From: Psychroflexus salarius | Lineage (GTDB): Bacteria; Bacteroidota; Bacteroidia; Flavobacteriales; Flavobacteriaceae | NCBI RefSeq assembly: GCF_900129035.1 | Contig: NZ_FQTW01000002.1 | Span: forward strand, 186,001-250,000 | DNA: 64,000 nt | Direction: 5' to 3' | Shown: positions 48,040-58,787 of the stretch, piece by piece | How positions within the stretch are numbered: position 1 is the first letter of the stretch | Layout: each line of letters begins with the position of its first letter | The notes under the pieces: model-generated | The model's database searches: none | What the model saw: the letters and a program-made list of their open reading frames with translations, nothing else | Told to the model about the DNA's origin: nothing | Translations under genes and position numbers: made by a program

Positions 48040-49146
48040 TTATTTAATCATTTGTAGAAAATCATCAAATAAATAAGTTGCATCATTAGGACCTGGTCCA
48101 GCTTCTGGGTGGTATTGAACAGAAAAAGCCTTTTTATTTTTTAATTTTATACCTGCAATAGTTTGATCATTCAAATGAATATGGGTCACTTCAACATTTG
48201 GATTTTTTTGGGTTTGCTGTTTATCTATTGCAAATCCATGATTTTGGGAAGTAATTTCACTTTTACCAGTCTGTAAATTTTTGACAGGATGATTAATTCC
48301 TCTATGACCATTATGCATTTTATAAGTGGAAATACCAATTGCCTGAGCGAGTATTTGGTGACCCAAGCATATTCCAAAAAGAGGAATCTTTTTATCTAAT
48401 ACGGACCTAACAAGTTGAGTAACTTCAGTTAGTGGTTCAGGGTCACCTGGCCCATTTGACACAAATATGGCATCAGGCTGAAGTTTTAAAATGTCATCTA
48501 AAGAAACATTGTAAGGAAACACGGTTAACTGAGCATCCCTTTTAACTAGATGCTTCAATATATTAGTTTTACAACCTAGATCTAAAACGGCAATTTTGGG
48601 ACCTGAATTAGATTCACCTAAATTATAAGTTTTTGAAGTTGAAACCTTTGATGCGAGCTCAAGACCCTTCATGTTTGGGTGATTAGCTAGTTTTTCCTTT
48701 AGCACATCTATACCTAAATCGAGATTACCTATAATAGCATTCATTGCGCCATGTTTTCTGATGTGACGTACTAAAGCACGAGTGTCTACATCTGAAATAC
48801 CTTGGAGTCTGAATTGCTCTAAAAAAGATTTCAAACTATCATCTGAATTGACGCGCGATGGATTTAAAGAGAAATTTTTACAGACAAGACCTGAAATTTG
48901 TACCGTTTCAGATTCACTTTCGTCTGAATTAACACCATAATTGCCAATATGCGCATTGGTAGTAACCATAATTTGTCCAAAATATGATGGATCAGTAAAA
49001 ATTTCTTGATAACCTGTCATTCCAGTATTAAAACAGATTTCTCCAAGAGTATAATTTAGCTTACCGATTGATTTACCATAAAAAGCTGTACCATCTTCTA
49101 GTATAACTACAGCTTTAGCTTTTTCATTAAAAGTTCTTGTGCTCAT
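48040..49146 (-). CDS. carA: Carbamoyl-phosphate synthase small subunit
   Basis: 368 residues, glutaminase subunit that supplies ammonia to CarB for arginine and pyrimidine synthesis. N-terminal CPSase_sm domain and class I amidotransferase with catalytic Cys in GICLGHQ and the QYHPEAGPGP His/Glu. carB is not adjacent. The ATG is 11 bases past the T run of the terminator that ends the ribosomal operon, so carA either depends on readthrough or has a promoter that overlaps this hairpin. Confidence 0.95.
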   Translation of the reverse strand: MSTRTFNEKAKAVVILEDGTAFYGKSIGKLNYTLGEICFNTGMTGYQEIFTDPSYFGQIMVTTNAHIGNYGVNSDESESETVQISGLVCKNFSLNPSRVNSDDSLKSFLEQFRLQGISDVDTRALVRHIRKHGAMNAIIGNLDLGIDVLKEKLANHPNMKGLELASKVSTSKTYNLGESNSGPKIAVLDLGCKTNILKHLVKRDAQLTVFPYNVSLDDILKLQPDAIFVSNGPGDPEPLTEVTQLVRSVLDKKIPLFGICLGHQILAQAIGISTYKMHNGHRGINHPVKNLQTGKSEITSQNHGFAIDKQQTQKNPNVEVTHIHLNDQTIAGIKLKNKKAFSVQYHPEAGPGPNDATYLFDDFLQMIK

Positions 49147-49157
49147 TAAATTAGATT

Positions 49158-49192
49158 AAAAAAAAAGGGATAAATGCGACATTTATCCCTTT
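49158..49192 (-). terminator. Terminator of the ribosomal-protein operon, just before carA
   Basis: Stem AAAGGGATAAAT/ATTTATCCCTTT (49164-49175, 49181-49192), 5-base loop, then on the minus strand nine T (49166-49158). About 26 bases past rplQ and 11 bases before the carA ATG. Confidence 0.88.
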
Positions 49193-49218
49193 TAGATTAT
49201 AAATATTTTTGAGAGAAA

Positions 49219-49704
49219 CTATTCATTCTCATTTTTAACATTATCACCTGAAGTTGCTTCTGGTGAAGCGTTCTCAGACTTAGTTTTTTTACCAGCTCTA
49301 CGCGTTGATTTTTGTTTTGATTTATTGTTATCTAAGCTATAGACATCATTAAAATCTACAAGCTCAATCATAGCCATTTCAGCTGCATCGCCTAAACGAT
49401 TACCAAGCTTAATAATTCTTGTATAACCGCCAGGTCTGTCACCTACTTTTGGTGCTACCTCTCTAAATAATTCAACAACAGCTTCTTTTTCTTTTAAAGA
49501 AGAAAACACTAATCGACGATTATGTGTAGTATCAAGTTTAGATTTAGTAATAATTGGTTCAACAAATTTTCTTAAGGCTTTAGCTTTTGCTAAAGTTGTG
49601 TTGATTCTTTTATGTTCAATAAGTGAACAAGCCATATTAGAAAGCATCGCTTTTCTATGTGACGAAGTTCTGCTTAAGTGATTAAATTTCTTTCCGTGTC
49701 TCAT
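49219..49704 (-). CDS. rplQ: Ribosomal protein bL17
   Basis: 50S protein, 161 residues. The conserved core [21 protein letters not shown]... is followed by a Lys/Ser/Asn-rich tail (about 125-161), longer than the E. coli protein (127) but common in Bacteroidetes. Last gene of the operon. Confidence 0.97.
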   Translation of the reverse strand: MRHGKKFNHLSRTSSHRKAMLSNMACSLIEHKRINTTLAKAKALRKFVEPIITKSKLDTTHNRRLVFSSLKEKEAVVELFREVAPKVGDRPGGYTRIIKLGNRLGDAAEMAMIELVDFNDVYSLDNNKSKQKSTRRAGKKTKSENASPEATSGDNVKNENE

Positions 49705-49724
49705 CGTTACAATTTTTAGACGTC

Positions 49725-50717
49725 TTAGTCTTTATCTAGTTTATATTTAGAAAGATCCATACCGAAATCAAGACCTTTATTTTCAACTAACTCTTCTAAT
49801 TCAGTTAGAGATTTCTTACCAAAGTTTCTGAACTTCATCAAATCGCTTTTATTATAAGAAACTAGGTCTCCAAGCGTTTCAACTTCAGCAGCTTTTAAGC
49901 AATTTAAAGCTCTTACAGATAAATCTAAATCTACAAGTTTAGTTTTAAGCAACTGTCTCATGTGAAGTGATTCTTCATCATAAGTTTCGGCTTGTGCTAA
50001 TTCATCAGTTTCAAGTGTTATCCTTTCATCAGAAAATAACATGAAATGATGAATCAAAGTTTTAGCAGCCTCAGTCAATGCATCCTTTGGGTGTATTGAA
50101 CCATCACTAATGATTTCAAAAACCAATTTTTCATAATCAGTCTTCTGCTCAACTCTATAGTTTTCAATGCTATATTTAACATTTTTAATTGGAGTAAATA
50201 TAGAATCTGTAAATATAGTCCCTATTGGTGATTTAGAATTTTTATTTTCTTCGGCAGTGACATATCCACGTCCCTTTTCAATAGATAATTCTAAATTAAC
50301 TGAAACCGATGACTCTAAATTACATATAACTAAGTCAGGATTTAGGATATCAAAACCGGAAACAAATTTTTGAAAGTCACCTGCGGTAATTTGGTCTTTA
50401 CCTGTAAGAGAAATAGAGACGGTTTCATTATCAACATCATCAAGACGTTTCTTAAAACGAACTTGTTTAAGGTTAAGAATAATTTCGGTAACGTCTTCAA
50501 CTACACCTTTAATGGTAGAAAACTCATGCTCTACACCTTCAATCCTTACAGATGTAATCGCAAAGCCCTCTAATGAAGAGAGTAAGACTCTACGCAGTGC
50601 ATTACCAACAGTTAAACCATAACCTGGCTCAAGTGGTCTGAATTCAAATTTGCCCTCAAATTCAGTTGAATCAATCATGATTACTTTATCGGGCTTTTGG
50701 AAATTAAATAATGCCAT
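49725..50717 (-). CDS. rpoA: RNA polymerase alpha subunit
   Basis: 330 residues: N-terminal assembly domain (about 1-235) and C-terminal DNA/activator-binding domain with the [20 protein letters not shown] helix-hairpin-helix (about 260-320). Normal length. Between rpsD and rplQ as in most alpha operons. Confidence 0.98.
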   Translation of the reverse strand: MALFNFQKPDKVIMIDSTEFEGKFEFRPLEPGYGLTVGNALRRVLLSSLEGFAITSVRIEGVEHEFSTIKGVVEDVTEIILNLKQVRFKKRLDDVDNETVSISLTGKDQITAGDFQKFVSGFDILNPDLVICNLESSVSVNLELSIEKGRGYVTAEENKNSKSPIGTIFTDSIFTPIKNVKYSIENYRVEQKTDYEKLVFEIISDGSIHPKDALTEAAKTLIHHFMLFSDERITLETDELAQAETYDEESLHMRQLLKTKLVDLDLSVRALNCLKAAEVETLGDLVSYNKSDLMKFRNFGKKSLTELEELVENKGLDFGMDLSKYKLDKD

Positions 50718-50734
50718 AGTTTTACTGTAAGTGA

Positions 50735-51340
50735 TTATTTAGAATATAATTCGACGATGTATTGCTCGTTGATATTTTCTGGAATTTGTAGTCTTTCAGG
50801 AATATTAACATAAGTTCCTTCAAGTTTTTCGCTATTCCAAGTGATCCATTCGTAAGTAGCACTATTATTCGATAATGAATTCTGAATGGCTAATAGAGAT
50901 TTAGATTTTTCTCTTACACCAACAACATCGTTAGCTCTGAGTTGATAAGAAGGAATATTTACGATTTCACCATTAACAACGATATGTTTGTGTGAAACTA
51001 ATTGTCTTGCTGCACGTCTTGATGGTGCAATCCCCATTCTGAAAACTACATTATCAAGTCTTGATTCACAAAGTTGGAGTAATTTTTCACCTGTAATGCC
51101 TTGTGACTTACTAGCCTTTTCAAAAAGGTTTCTGAATTGTCTTTCAAGGATACCATAGGTATATTTTGCTTTTTGTTTCTCCATCAATTGGACGGCATAT
51201 TCAGATTTTTTACCTCTTCTACGATTATTGCCATGTTGTCCTGGAGGATAATTTCTTTTTTCAAAAGATTTATCATCTCCGAAAATTGGTTCCCCAAATT
51301 TTCTTGCTATTTTGGTTTTAGGACCTCTATATCTTGCCAT
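50735..51340 (-). CDS. rpsD: Ribosomal protein uS4
   Basis: 201 residues; RNA-binding S4 domain (about 95-155) and the conserved [18 protein letters not shown] start. 30S assembly initiator; in other bacteria it also represses its own operon. The 64-bp gap upstream is the largest in the cluster before rplQ-carA and contains a potential hairpin with GGAGGA, a candidate autoregulation site. Confidence 0.97.
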   Translation of the reverse strand: MARYRGPKTKIARKFGEPIFGDDKSFEKRNYPPGQHGNNRRRGKKSEYAVQLMEKQKAKYTYGILERQFRNLFEKASKSQGITGEKLLQLCESRLDNVVFRMGIAPSRRAARQLVSHKHIVVNGEIVNIPSYQLRANDVVGVREKSKSLLAIQNSLSNNSATYEWITWNSEKLEGTYVNIPERLQIPENINEQYIVELYSK

Positions 51341-51359
51341 TATATATTAATTTAGTTTT

Positions 51360-51392
51360 ATCATGGATTAAGGTCTCACTTCCTCCGATGAT
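51360..51392 (-). promoter_or_regulatory. Potential structured leader upstream of rpsD
   Basis: On the minus strand ATCAT (51388-51392) and ATGAT (51360-51364) can pair around a segment with GGAGGA (51381-51386) and a possible AGG/CCT pairing. The ATG of the ATGAT begins a 5-codon mini-ORF (M-I-K-L-N, stop) just before rpsD. A Shine-Dalgarno-like GGAGG is unusual in this phylum. Role in S4 autoregulation is a guess. Confidence 0.3.
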
Positions 51393-51404
51393 ATTAATAA
51401 TTTA

Positions 51405-51788
51405 TTAAACTCTTCTTCTTTTAGGTGGTCGACATCCATTATGAGGAATTGGCGTAACGTCAATTATTTCAGTTACTTCAATACCAGAGTTATGGATTGA
51501 TCTAATTGCTGATTCTCTGCCATTACCAGGACCTTTAACGTAAACTTTGACTTTACGTAATCCTAACTCATAAGCTACTTTTGAAGCATCTTCAGCAGAT
51601 AATTGAGCTGCATAAGGTGTATTTTTTTTACTGCCTCTAAAACCCATTTTACCAGCTGATGACCAAGAAATCACATCGCCTTTTTTGTTAGCTAAAGATA
51701 CTATTACATTGTTAAATGAGGCGAAAACGTGTGCTTCACCTATAGCATCTACAACTACCTTACGTTTTTTAGTTGATGATTTTGCCAT
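51405..51788 (-). CDS. rpsK: Ribosomal protein uS11
   Basis: 127 residues, 30S platform protein. [29 protein letters not shown]-type core and C-terminal [13 protein letters not shown] are canonical. 7 bp after rpsM. Confidence 0.98.
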   Translation of the reverse strand: MAKSSTKKRKVVVDAIGEAHVFASFNNVIVSLANKKGDVISWSSAGKMGFRGSKKNTPYAAQLSAEDASKVAYELGLRKVKVYVKGPGNGRESAIRSIHNSGIEVTEIIDVTPIPHNGCRPPKRRRV

Positions 51789-51795
51789 AATAATT

Positions 51796-52170
51796 TTATT
51801 TAGTTACTTTTTTCTTATTAGCAACTGTTTTTCTTCTACCTTTTCTTGTACGAGAGTTATTTTTTGTTCTCTGACCTCTAAGAGGTAAACCAACTCTGTG
51901 TCTAATGCCTCGGTTACAACCTATGTCCATCAATCTCTTGATATTCATTTGAACCTCTGATCTTAACTCACCTTCAATAGTATAGTTAGCAATAGCTTCA
52001 CGAATTTTAGAAATTTGTTCGTCAGACCAATCTGATACTTTAATGTTTTCGTCAACATTAGCAGTTTCTAAAATTTCTTTAGCTCTACTTTGGCCTATTC
52101 CGAAAATATAGGTTAACGAAATTACACCACGTTTTTGTTTTGGGATATCAACACCTGCGATTCTAGCCAT
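51796..52170 (-). CDS. rpsM: Ribosomal protein uS13
   Basis: 124 residues, 30S head protein. [15 protein letters not shown] start and C-terminal [19 protein letters not shown] tail contacting tRNA are canonical. Confidence 0.98.
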   Translation of the reverse strand: MARIAGVDIPKQKRGVISLTYIFGIGQSRAKEILETANVDENIKVSDWSDEQISKIREAIANYTIEGELRSEVQMNIKRLMDIGCNRGIRHRVGLPLRGQRTKNNSRTRKGRRKTVANKKKVTK

Positions 52171-52172
52171 AA

Positions 52173-52289
52173 CTACCCTTGTCTTTGTTTAAATTTAGGA
52201 TTCTTTTTGTTAATTACATAAAGTCTGCCCTTTCTGCGGACAATTTTGCAATCAGAACTTCTCTTTTTAATTGATGCTCTAACTTTCAT
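52173..52289 (-). CDS. rpmJ: Ribosomal protein bL36 (zinc-free form)
   Basis: 38 codons read directly on the minus strand between infA and rpsM: starts [20 protein letters not shown] and ends [10 protein letters not shown] before TAG at 52173-52175. Compared with zinc-binding bL36 (C11, C14, C27, H33) only C14 remains, so this is a C-minus form without a zinc site. 4 bp after infA and 2 bp before rpsM, exactly where rpmJ is expected. Confidence 0.95.
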   Translation of the reverse strand: MKVRASIKKRSSDCKIVRRKGRLYVINKKNPKFKQRQG

Positions 52290-52293
52290 AATC

Positions 52294-52509
52294 TTAATAT
52301 CTATAAGTTATTCGAGCCTTAGTTAAATCGTAAGGACTCATTTCTAGTTTTACTTTATCTCCTGGCAAAAGCTTGATGTAATGCATTCTCATTTTACCAG
52401 AAATATGAGCTGTAACAACGTGTTCGTTTTCTAGCTCCACTCTAAACATTGCATTTGACAATGCTTCTATTATAGTTCCGTCTTGTTCTATTGAAGGTTG
52501 TTTAGCCAT
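52294..52509 (-). CDS. infA: Translation initiation factor IF-1
   Basis: 71 residues, one OB-fold domain occupying the 30S A site during initiation. [24 protein letters not shown] is canonical. 2 bp after secY; neither map nor adk lies between them. Confidence 0.98.
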   Translation of the reverse strand: MAKQPSIEQDGTIIEALSNAMFRVELENEHVVTAHISGKMRMHYIKLLPGDKVKLEMSPYDLTKARITYRY

Positions 52510-52511
52510 AA

Positions 52512-53849
52512 TTATGCGACTGATTTTCTATTTTTACCACTTTTCATTAATCCATCGTAATGTCTGTTCAACAAATAAGAATTGACTTGCTCTATAGTAT
52601 CAATAGCAACACCAACCATAATTAATAAAGATGTTCCTCCAAAAAATAGAGCCCATCCCTGCTGAACTCCTAATAAGGAAATAACTGCTGGAAAAACAGC
52701 TATTATTGCAAGAAATACTGAACCTGGAAGAGTGATTTGAGACATTATTCTATCTAAATACTCACCTGTTTCAGAACCAGGTCTTATGCCAGGTATAAAG
52801 CCGCCACTACGCTTAAGGTCATCTGCCATTTTATTGGTAGGGACTGTAATAGCAGTATAAAAGAAAGTGAAAACAATTATCAATAGACCAAATACTAAGT
52901 TATACCAAAGACCAAAAATATCTTGGAAAGCTGCAGTGACACCTTGAGCAGTTTCACTATCTGATAAGCCAGCAACAGCTGCTGGAATAAACATAATAGC
53001 TTGAGCGAAAATAATAGGCATAACTCCAGAAGCATTTAGTTTTAAAGGTATAAATTGTCTAGCACCACCAACAGCTTGTTTTTCAAATTTACCAGAGGCT
53101 GATTTCCTTGCATATTGAACAGGAATTTGTCTTACAGCCCTAACCAACATAATTGAAGCATAAATGATCACAAACCAGATTACTAATTCTATAAGTATCA
53201 TGATCAAACCTCCATTACCTTCACTAGTTCTAGAACTTATTTCCTGAACAAAAGAAAGCGGTAATGTAGCAATAATACCAACCATAATTAATAATGAAAT
53301 TCCATTACCAATACCTTTATCGGTTATACGCTCACCTAACCACATTGCAAAAATACAGCCTGTTGTAAGAATAATAACAGATGAAGCAACAAATGTAAAT
53401 GAACTATCTAGCAAAAATGCATTTGCTGGTAATGTACTGTATAAGTTGTAAATATAGCCAGGACCTTGAACTAGCGTAATAGCTATAGTTAACCATCTAG
53501 TAATTTGTGTGATTTTTTTACGACCACTGTCACCTTCCTTTTGAAGTTTTTGAAGATATGGAATAGCTATTGTCATTAACTGAACAACAATTGAAGCAGA
53601 TATATAAGGCATAATACCAAGTGCAAAAACAGAAGCATTAGAAAAAGCTCCTCCAGTAAATGCATTTAGCAAACCTAGTAAACCACCATCAGTTTGTCTA
53701 GATAAGTTATCGAGTGCGGAAGCATCAACACCAGGTAAAACAACTTGAGCTCCAAATCTATATACTAAAAGTAAACCGAGAGTTAAGAGAATTCTATTTC
53801 TTAACTCTTCGATTTTCCATATGTTTTTAATAGTGTCAAAAAACTTCAT
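52512..53849 (-). CDS. secY: Protein translocase subunit SecY
   Basis: 445 residues, ten membrane helices, pore of SecYEG. First helix preceded by [22 protein letters not shown]-type N-terminus; TM5-TM7 and the cytoplasmic loop ([16 protein letters not shown]) with conserved Arg are typical. Located in the spc cluster after rplO. Confidence 0.97.
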   Translation of the reverse strand: MKFFDTIKNIWKIEELRNRILLTLGLLLVYRFGAQVVLPGVDASALDNLSRQTDGGLLGLLNAFTGGAFSNASVFALGIMPYISASIVVQLMTIAIPYLQKLQKEGDSGRKKITQITRWLTIAITLVQGPGYIYNLYSTLPANAFLLDSSFTFVASSVIILTTGCIFAMWLGERITDKGIGNGISLLIMVGIIATLPLSFVQEISSRTSEGNGGLIMILIELVIWFVIIYASIMLVRAVRQIPVQYARKSASGKFEKQAVGGARQFIPLKLNASGVMPIIFAQAIMFIPAAVAGLSDSETAQGVTAAFQDIFGLWYNLVFGLLIIVFTFFYTAITVPTNKMADDLKRSGGFIPGIRPGSETGEYLDRIMSQITLPGSVFLAIIAVFPAVISLLGVQQGWALFFGGTSLLIMVGVAIDTIEQVNSYLLNRHYDGLMKSGKNRKSVA

Positions 53850-53858
53850 TGTAAATAC

Positions 53859-54311
53859 TTAAATTATTTCTATTTTTCCTCCAGCGGCTAAAATAGCTTT
53901 TTCAGCTGATTTAGAAAACTTATTGGCTTTAACTTCTAGTTTAGCTTTTAACTCACCGTCAGCTAAGATTTTAACAGGATTATTTTTATTAACTACACCT
54001 AAGGCAATTAGTTCTTCAACAGTGATAGTTTTATCAATCTTATTATTATCAACTAATTCTTGTAGCTTGCTAATGTTTACTGTTTGATACTCAACACGAT
54101 TGGGATTTGTAAAACCAAATTTCGGCAAACGTCTTTGAAGTGGCATTTGACCACCTTCAAAACCAATTTTTCGAGAATAACCAGATCTAGATTTAGCACC
54201 TTTATGACCTCTTCCTGCTGTCCCTCCATTTCCAGAAGCTTCACCTCTACCTTTTCTAGTAGAATTTGACTTTACTGAACCTTTTGCGGGTTTTAGATTA
54301 TGTAATTCCAT
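53859..54311 (-). CDS. rplO: Ribosomal protein uL15
   Basis: 150 residues, 50S. The Gly-rich GRGEASGNGGTAGRGHKGAKS N-terminal extension threading the rRNA is present. 9 bp before secY. Confidence 0.98.
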   Translation of the reverse strand: MELHNLKPAKGSVKSNSTRKGRGEASGNGGTAGRGHKGAKSRSGYSRKIGFEGGQMPLQRRLPKFGFTNPNRVEYQTVNISKLQELVDNNKIDKTITVEELIALGVVNKNNPVKILADGELKAKLEVKANKFSKSAEKAILAAGGKIEII

Positions 54312-54313
54312 AA

Positions 54314-54493
54314 TTATATTTCTTCTACAGTAACTAAATGATTTACTTTATCGATCATACCTTGAACAGATTTAGAAGATTCTAAAATGTTAGACTGACC
54401 AATCTTTCTAAGACCTAAAGCTTCTAAAGTAAGCTTTTGGTTCTTTGGACGCTTAATAGCGCTCTTTACTTTGGTAACTTTTAATTTTGCCAT
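54314..54493 (-). CDS. rpmD: Ribosomal protein uL30
   Basis: 59 residues from the ATG at 54493 (MAKLKVTKVKSAIKRPKNQK). An in-frame ATG at 54520 would overlap rpsE and adds non-conserved residues. 4 bp after rpsE. Confidence 0.95.
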   Translation of the reverse strand: MAKLKVTKVKSAIKRPKNQKLTLEALGLRKIGQSNILESSKSVQGMIDKVNHLVTVEEI

Positions 54494-54497
54494 TTGA

Positions 54498-55022
54498 CTA
54501 TCCGTTAAAAAGTTTTTCAAGAGTAATACCTCTTTGCTTCGCGACTACCTCAGGACTTCTTAGTCTTAAAAGCGCGTCAAAAGAAGCTTTTACCATATTG
54601 TGTGGGTTAGTAGATCCTTGATTTTTTGATAATACATTGTGTACACCAACAGATTCAAGAACAATTCTTGTAGGACCGCCAGCTATAACACCTGTACCTT
54701 CAGATGCAGGCATAAGCAAAACTTTAGCACCACCGAATTTACCGGTAATTTCATGTGGTATAGTCCCTTTGTAAAGAGGAATTCTAACAAGATTTTTCTT
54801 GGCATCTTCAACTGCTTTAGAAATAGCTTCTGCTACTTCTTTAGATTTACCAAGACCTTGACCAACTACACCGTTTTCATCACCGACAACTACAATTGCT
54901 GTAAAACCAAAAGCTCTACCACCTTTCGTTACTTTAGTTACACGTTGTACTCCTACAAGCCTATCTTTTAAATCTAGACCGCCTGGTTTAACGGTTTCAA
55001 CATTTTTATATTTATGAAACAT
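54498..55022 (-). CDS. rpsE: Ribosomal protein uS5
   Basis: 174 residues; dsRNA-binding-like N-terminal domain with [21 protein letters not shown] and a C-terminal [19 protein letters not shown] segment. 30S accuracy-centre protein. Confidence 0.98.
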   Translation of the reverse strand: MFHKYKNVETVKPGGLDLKDRLVGVQRVTKVTKGGRAFGFTAIVVVGDENGVVGQGLGKSKEVAEAISKAVEDAKKNLVRIPLYKGTIPHEITGKFGGAKVLLMPASEGTGVIAGGPTRIVLESVGVHNVLSKNQGSTNPHNMVKASFDALLRLRSPEVVAKQRGITLEKLFNG

Positions 55023-55025
55023 ATT

Positions 55026-55382
55026 TTAAAATTTTAATCCACCCGAACGGGCGCCTTCAGCTAGTGATTTAACTCTTCCGTGATATAGATATCCACCTCT
55101 GTCAAATGAAACTGAATTAATTCCAGCGTTTAATGCTTTCTTAGCAACAGTTTCACCAACAACCTTAGCGGCTTCAGACTTATTAAGTCCATCAACGTTT
55201 ACATCTTTATCTCTAGACGAAGCTGATAATAAAGTAACACCATTGACATCATCAATCAGTTGTGCATAAATGCACTTATTACTTCTATAAACAGAAAGTC
55301 TAGGTTTAGAAGCTGTACCAGTAATAGTCTTACGAATACGCTTTCTAATTTTTAATCTTCGAACTTCTTTTGAGAATGCCAT
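55026..55382 (-). CDS. rplR: Ribosomal protein uL18
   Basis: 118 residues from the ATG at 55382 ([19 protein letters not shown]). The longer frame begins inside rplF and is not conserved. Binds 5S rRNA. 4 bp after rplF. Confidence 0.95.
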   Translation of the reverse strand: MAFSKEVRRLKIRKRIRKTITGTASKPRLSVYRSNKCIYAQLIDDVNGVTLLSASSRDKDVNVDGLNKSEAAKVVGETVAKKALNAGINSVSFDRGGYLYHGRVKSLAEGARSGGLKF

Positions 55383-55386
55383 AATA

Positions 55387-55929
55387 TTATGCTGATTTAC
55401 CTGCTTTACGTCTAATATATTCACCTACATACTTAATCCCTTTTCCTTTATAAGGCTCAGGCTTTCTAAACGATCTGATTTTAGCAGCAACTTGAGACAC
55501 AAGTTGTTTGTCAAATGATGTTAATTTAATGATTGGATTTTTACCTTTTTCAGATATAGTTTCAACTTTTACTTCAGGAGCAAGATTTAAAACAATGTTA
55601 TGTGAAAACCCTACGGCAATATCAAGCTTCTGTCCTTGATTTGACGCTCTATAACCTACACCTACTAATTCAAGTTCTTTAGTAAATCCTTCAGAAACAC
55701 CTAAAACCATATTATTGATCAGGGCGCGATATAAACCATGCTTAGATTTAATATCTTTTTTTTCTGAAGGTCTTTCAAGTAAAACTTGATTGTCTTCAAT
55801 TTTTACATTGATATCGCTAACTTTTTGTGTTAGCTCGCCTAACTTACCTTTAACGGTGATAATGTTGTCATTAAGTTTAACTTCAACATTATCTGGTATG
55901 TTAATTGGACTATTTCCTATTCTTGACAT
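55387..55929 (-). CDS. rplF: Ribosomal protein uL6
   Basis: 180 residues from ATG 55929 ([17 protein letters not shown]), the canonical start; an upstream in-frame ATG at 55986 lies inside rpsH. Two similar domains; C-terminal [21 protein letters not shown] is typical. Confidence 0.96.
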   Translation of the reverse strand: MSRIGNSPINIPDNVEVKLNDNIITVKGKLGELTQKVSDINVKIEDNQVLLERPSEKKDIKSKHGLYRALINNMVLGVSEGFTKELELVGVGYRASNQGQKLDIAVGFSHNIVLNLAPEVKVETISEKGKNPIIKLTSFDKQLVSQVAAKIRSFRKPEPYKGKGIKYVGEYIRRKAGKSA

Positions 55930-55945
55930 TATATTAAATTTAATA

Positions 55946-56344
55946 TTAATAAACGTAACAAAGAACCTCACCACCAACGTGTTCACGTTGTGCTTGTTTT
56001 CCTGTCATAATTCCTTTAGAGGTAGACATTATTGCTATTCCTAGTCCATTTAAGACTCTTGGAATATCTTCTGAACTACTATACTTTCTTAAACCAGGCT
56101 TACTAGCTCTTTGAATTTTTTTAATGACAGGATCATTTGTGTGTTTATCGTACTTTAACGCTATTTTGATGATTCCTTGTTTATCGTCATCGATAAATTT
56201 ATAACTTAAAATATATCCTTGATCGAATAGTATTTTTGTTATTTCTCTTTTAAGATTAGAAGCTGGTATTTCAACAACTCTGTGAGAAGCTGATACTGCA
56301 TTTCTAATTCTTGTCAAATAATCTGCAACTGGATCTATATTCAT
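55946..56344 (-). CDS. rpsH: Ribosomal protein uS8
   Basis: 132 residues, 30S assembly protein and, in E. coli, repressor of the spc operon. DPVADYLTRIRNAVSASH start and TSKGIMTGKQAQREHVGGE end are canonical. Confidence 0.98.
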   Translation of the reverse strand: MNIDPVADYLTRIRNAVSASHRVVEIPASNLKREITKILFDQGYILSYKFIDDDKQGIIKIALKYDKHTNDPVIKKIQRASKPGLRKYSSSEDIPRVLNGLGIAIMSTSKGIMTGKQAQREHVGGEVLCYVY

Positions 56345-56362
56345 CTTTGATTATTTATTTAA

Positions 56363-56632
56363 TTACCAACTTGCTTTTTTAACTCCAGGAATTAAACCCT
56401 TATTAGCCATTTCTCTAAACATAACTCGAGAAATACCAAATTGTCTAATATAACCTTTTGGTCTACCTGTAAGTTTACATCTATTATGAAGTCTTACAGG
56501 AGAAGAGTTTTTTGGTAATTTTTGTAAAGCTTCAAAATCACCGGCTTCTTTAAGTGCGGCTCTTTTCTCAGCATATTTATCTACCATTTTTTGTCGCTTA
56601 ACTTCGCGAGCTTTCATTGATTCTTTAGCCAT
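56363..56632 (-). CDS. rpsN: Ribosomal protein uS14 (zinc-free form)
   Basis: 89 residues, the longer form without CxxC zinc pairs. C-terminal [20 protein letters not shown] and GVKKASW are canonical. Confidence 0.97.
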   Translation of the reverse strand: MAKESMKAREVKRQKMVDKYAEKRAALKEAGDFEALQKLPKNSSPVRLHNRCKLTGRPKGYIRQFGISRVMFREMANKGLIPGVKKASW

Positions 56633-56634
56633 AA

Positions 56635-57186
56635 TTACTTCTTTTTAAAGGGTAAACCTAGTTCTGTTAAAAGAGCTTTAGCTTCTTTATCAGTATTTGC
56701 AGTGGTAACGAAACTAATATCTAATCCAGAAATTCTATTAACCTTATCGATATTTATTTCAGGAAAGATAATTTGTTCTTTAACACCTAAATTGTAGTTA
56801 CCACGACCGTCGAAACCATCTGCATTAATACCATTAAAATCTCTTACTCTAGGTAATGCTGATGTAATCAAACGATCTAAAAACTCATACATTCTATAAC
56901 CTCTTAAAGTTACTTTTACACCGATTGGCATACCTTTACGCAGCTTAAATGATGCGACATCTTTTTTTGAAATTGTTGATACAGCTTTTTGGCCAGTAAT
57001 TAATGCAAATTCTTCCAAAGAATGATCAATTAATTTTTTATCAGCAATTGCAGCTCCAACACCTCGACTTAAAACAATTTTTTTAAGTTTAGGTACTTCA
57101 AATTGATTTGAATAACTAAACTCTTCTTTGAGAGCATTCAAAATTCTATTTGAGTATTCTTCTTTTAATCTTGGTACGTAAGTCAT
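56635..57186 (-). CDS. rplE: Ribosomal protein uL5
   Basis: 183 residues, 5S rRNA-binding protein that contacts P-site t[22 protein letters not shown] and [16 protein letters not shown] segments are typical. Confidence 0.98.
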   Translation of the reverse strand: MTYVPRLKEEYSNRILNALKEEFSYSNQFEVPKLKKIVLSRGVGAAIADKKLIDHSLEEFALITGQKAVSTISKKDVASFKLRKGMPIGVKVTLRGYRMYEFLDRLITSALPRVRDFNGINADGFDGRGNYNLGVKEQIIFPEINIDKVNRISGLDISFVTTANTDKEAKALLTELGLPFKKK

Positions 57187-57188
57187 AA

Positions 57189-57500
57189 TTAAATTACTTC
57201 TTTAGTCTTCTTAGATATTCTAAGTTTTTTACCATCCTCAAACTTATAACCAACTCTTGTCGTTTGATTGTCTTTAGTAAGTAAAGAAACATTAGAAATA
57301 TGAATTGGAGCTTCTGTCTTATCAATTCCGCCTTGAGGGTTATTTGCTGAAGGTTTCTTATGTTTAGAAACCATATTGACGCCTTCTACAACAACTCTAT
57401 CTTTATCCTTAAGGATTTTAATAACTTTTCCATCCTTGCCTTTGTCTTCTCCCGCTATTACGCGGACTTGATCATTGAGTTTAATTTTAAACTTTTTCAT
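57189..57500 (-). CDS. rplX: Ribosomal protein uL24
   Basis: 103 residues, KOW domain ([17 protein letters not shown]) involved in 50S assembly initiation. 2 bp before rplE. Confidence 0.97.
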   Translation of the reverse strand: MKKFKIKLNDQVRVIAGEDKGKDGKVIKILKDKDRVVVEGVNMVSKHKKPSANNPQGGIDKTEAPIHISNVSLLTKDNQTTRVGYKFEDGKKLRISKKTKEVI

Positions 57501-57511
57501 GAACTTTAATT

Positions 57512-57880
57512 TTAAAGCACTTCAGGTGCTAGTGAAACAATTTTCATGAATTGGTTATCTCTAAGCTCTTTGGCAACTGGTCCAAAAACACGAGTACCTC
57601 TCATTTCTCCTGTAGGGTTTAAAAGAACGCATGCATTATCATCAAATCTAATGTAAGATCCATCAGGTCTTCTAACTTCTTTGCTTGTTCTTACCACTAC
57701 GGCTGTTGATACAGCTCCCTTTTTGATATTTCCATTAGGAGTTGCTTCCTTAACACTTACAACGACTTTATCACCAACTGATGCATATCGCCTTTTAGTG
57801 CCGCCAAGTACTCTTATAACTAGAACTTGTTTGGCACCAGTGTTATCTGCTACTTTTAATCTTGATTCTTGCTGTACCAT
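57512..57880 (-). CDS. rplN: Ribosomal protein uL14
   Basis: 122 residues; [20 protein letters not shown] start and [14 protein letters not shown] end are canonical. Intersubunit bridge protein. Confidence 0.98.
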   Translation of the reverse strand: MVQQESRLKVADNTGAKQVLVIRVLGGTKRRYASVGDKVVVSVKEATPNGNIKKGAVSTAVVVRTSKEVRRPDGSYIRFDDNACVLLNPTGEMRGTRVFGPVAKELRDNQFMKIVSLAPEVL

Positions 57881-57881
57881 T

Positions 57882-58139
57882 TTATTTTGCTCTTTCTATT
57901 ATATCAACCAACCTCCAACGCTTTGATTTGCTCAAAGGTCTTGTTTCCATAATTCTGACAGTGTCGCCTTCGTTGCATGAATTTTCTTCATCATGAGCAA
58001 CATACTTTTTAGTTTTTAAAACGAATTTACCATATAAAGGGTGTTTCATTTTTTTAACTTCAGAAACAACAATAGATTTCTCCATTTTGTTGCTTGTAAC
58101 GACACCAATACGTTCTTTTCTTAAATTTCTTTTTTCCAT
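57882..58139 (-). CDS. rpsQ: Ribosomal protein uS17
   Basis: 85 residues with the OB-fold core [16 protein letters not shown] and the [19 protein letters not shown] segment. 1 bp before rplN. Confidence 0.97.
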   Translation of the reverse strand: MEKRNLRKERIGVVTSNKMEKSIVVSEVKKMKHPLYGKFVLKTKKYVAHDEENSCNEGDTVRIMETRPLSKSKRWRLVDIIERAK

Positions 58140-58149
58140 TTAATTAGAA

Positions 58150-58341
58150 TTATTCTAATTCCCTTTTTGAAAACTCTGTATTGATTCTAGCAATAGTTTT
58201 TCTCATTTTATTAATCTCAGATGGATTATCTAATGGAGATAACTGATGTGTTAGCTTTAGATCTTTTAATTTAGCTTGACTATTTACTAACGCATCTTTT
58301 AAGTCAGATACAGATAATTCTTTAATTTCAGACTGCTTCAT
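58150..58341 (-). CDS. rpmC: Ribosomal protein uL29
   Basis: 63 residues, two-helix protein near the peptide exit tunnel; MKQSEIKELSVSDLKDAL is typical. Between rplP and rpsQ. Confidence 0.96.
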   Translation of the reverse strand: MKQSEIKELSVSDLKDALVNSQAKLKDLKLTHQLSPLDNPSEINKMRKTIARINTEFSKRELE

Positions 58342-58346
58342 AATTA

Positions 58347-58766
58347 TTATTCTTGATAGTCTCTAGCTACAATAAACTTAGTTTTAACTGGCAGTTTTTG
58401 TGCTGCAAGACGCAATGCCTCTTTAGCAACATTTAGTGGTACTCCACCAATTTCAAATATAATACGACCAGGTTTAACTACAGCAGCGTAATATTCAACA
58501 GAACCTTTACCTTTACCCATACGTACTTCAAGAGGCTTTTTTGTGATTGGCTTGTCTGGGAATATTTTAATCCATAACGAACCTTCTCTCTTCATATAAC
58601 GGGTAGCAGCAATACGAGCTGCTTCAATTTGACGTGAATTTATAAAAGTAGAATCTAAAGATTTAATACCAAATGTACCATTAGAAAGTCTATGACCTCT
58701 TCCGGAAACACCTTTCATTCTTCCCTTTTGATGCTTACGATATTTTGTCCTTTTTGGCTGTAACAT
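58347..58766 (-). CDS. rplP: Ribosomal protein uL16
   Basis: 139 residues; [19 protein letters not shown] start and the [18 protein letters not shown] segment near the peptidyl-transferase centre are canonical. Confidence 0.98.
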   Translation of the reverse strand: MLQPKRTKYRKHQKGRMKGVSGRGHRLSNGTFGIKSLDSTFINSRQIEAARIAATRYMKREGSLWIKIFPDKPITKKPLEVRMGKGKGSVEYYAAVVKPGRIIFEIGGVPLNVAKEALRLAAQKLPVKTKFIVARDYQE

Positions 58767-58787
58767 GATTTAATCTTTTATGATTAA

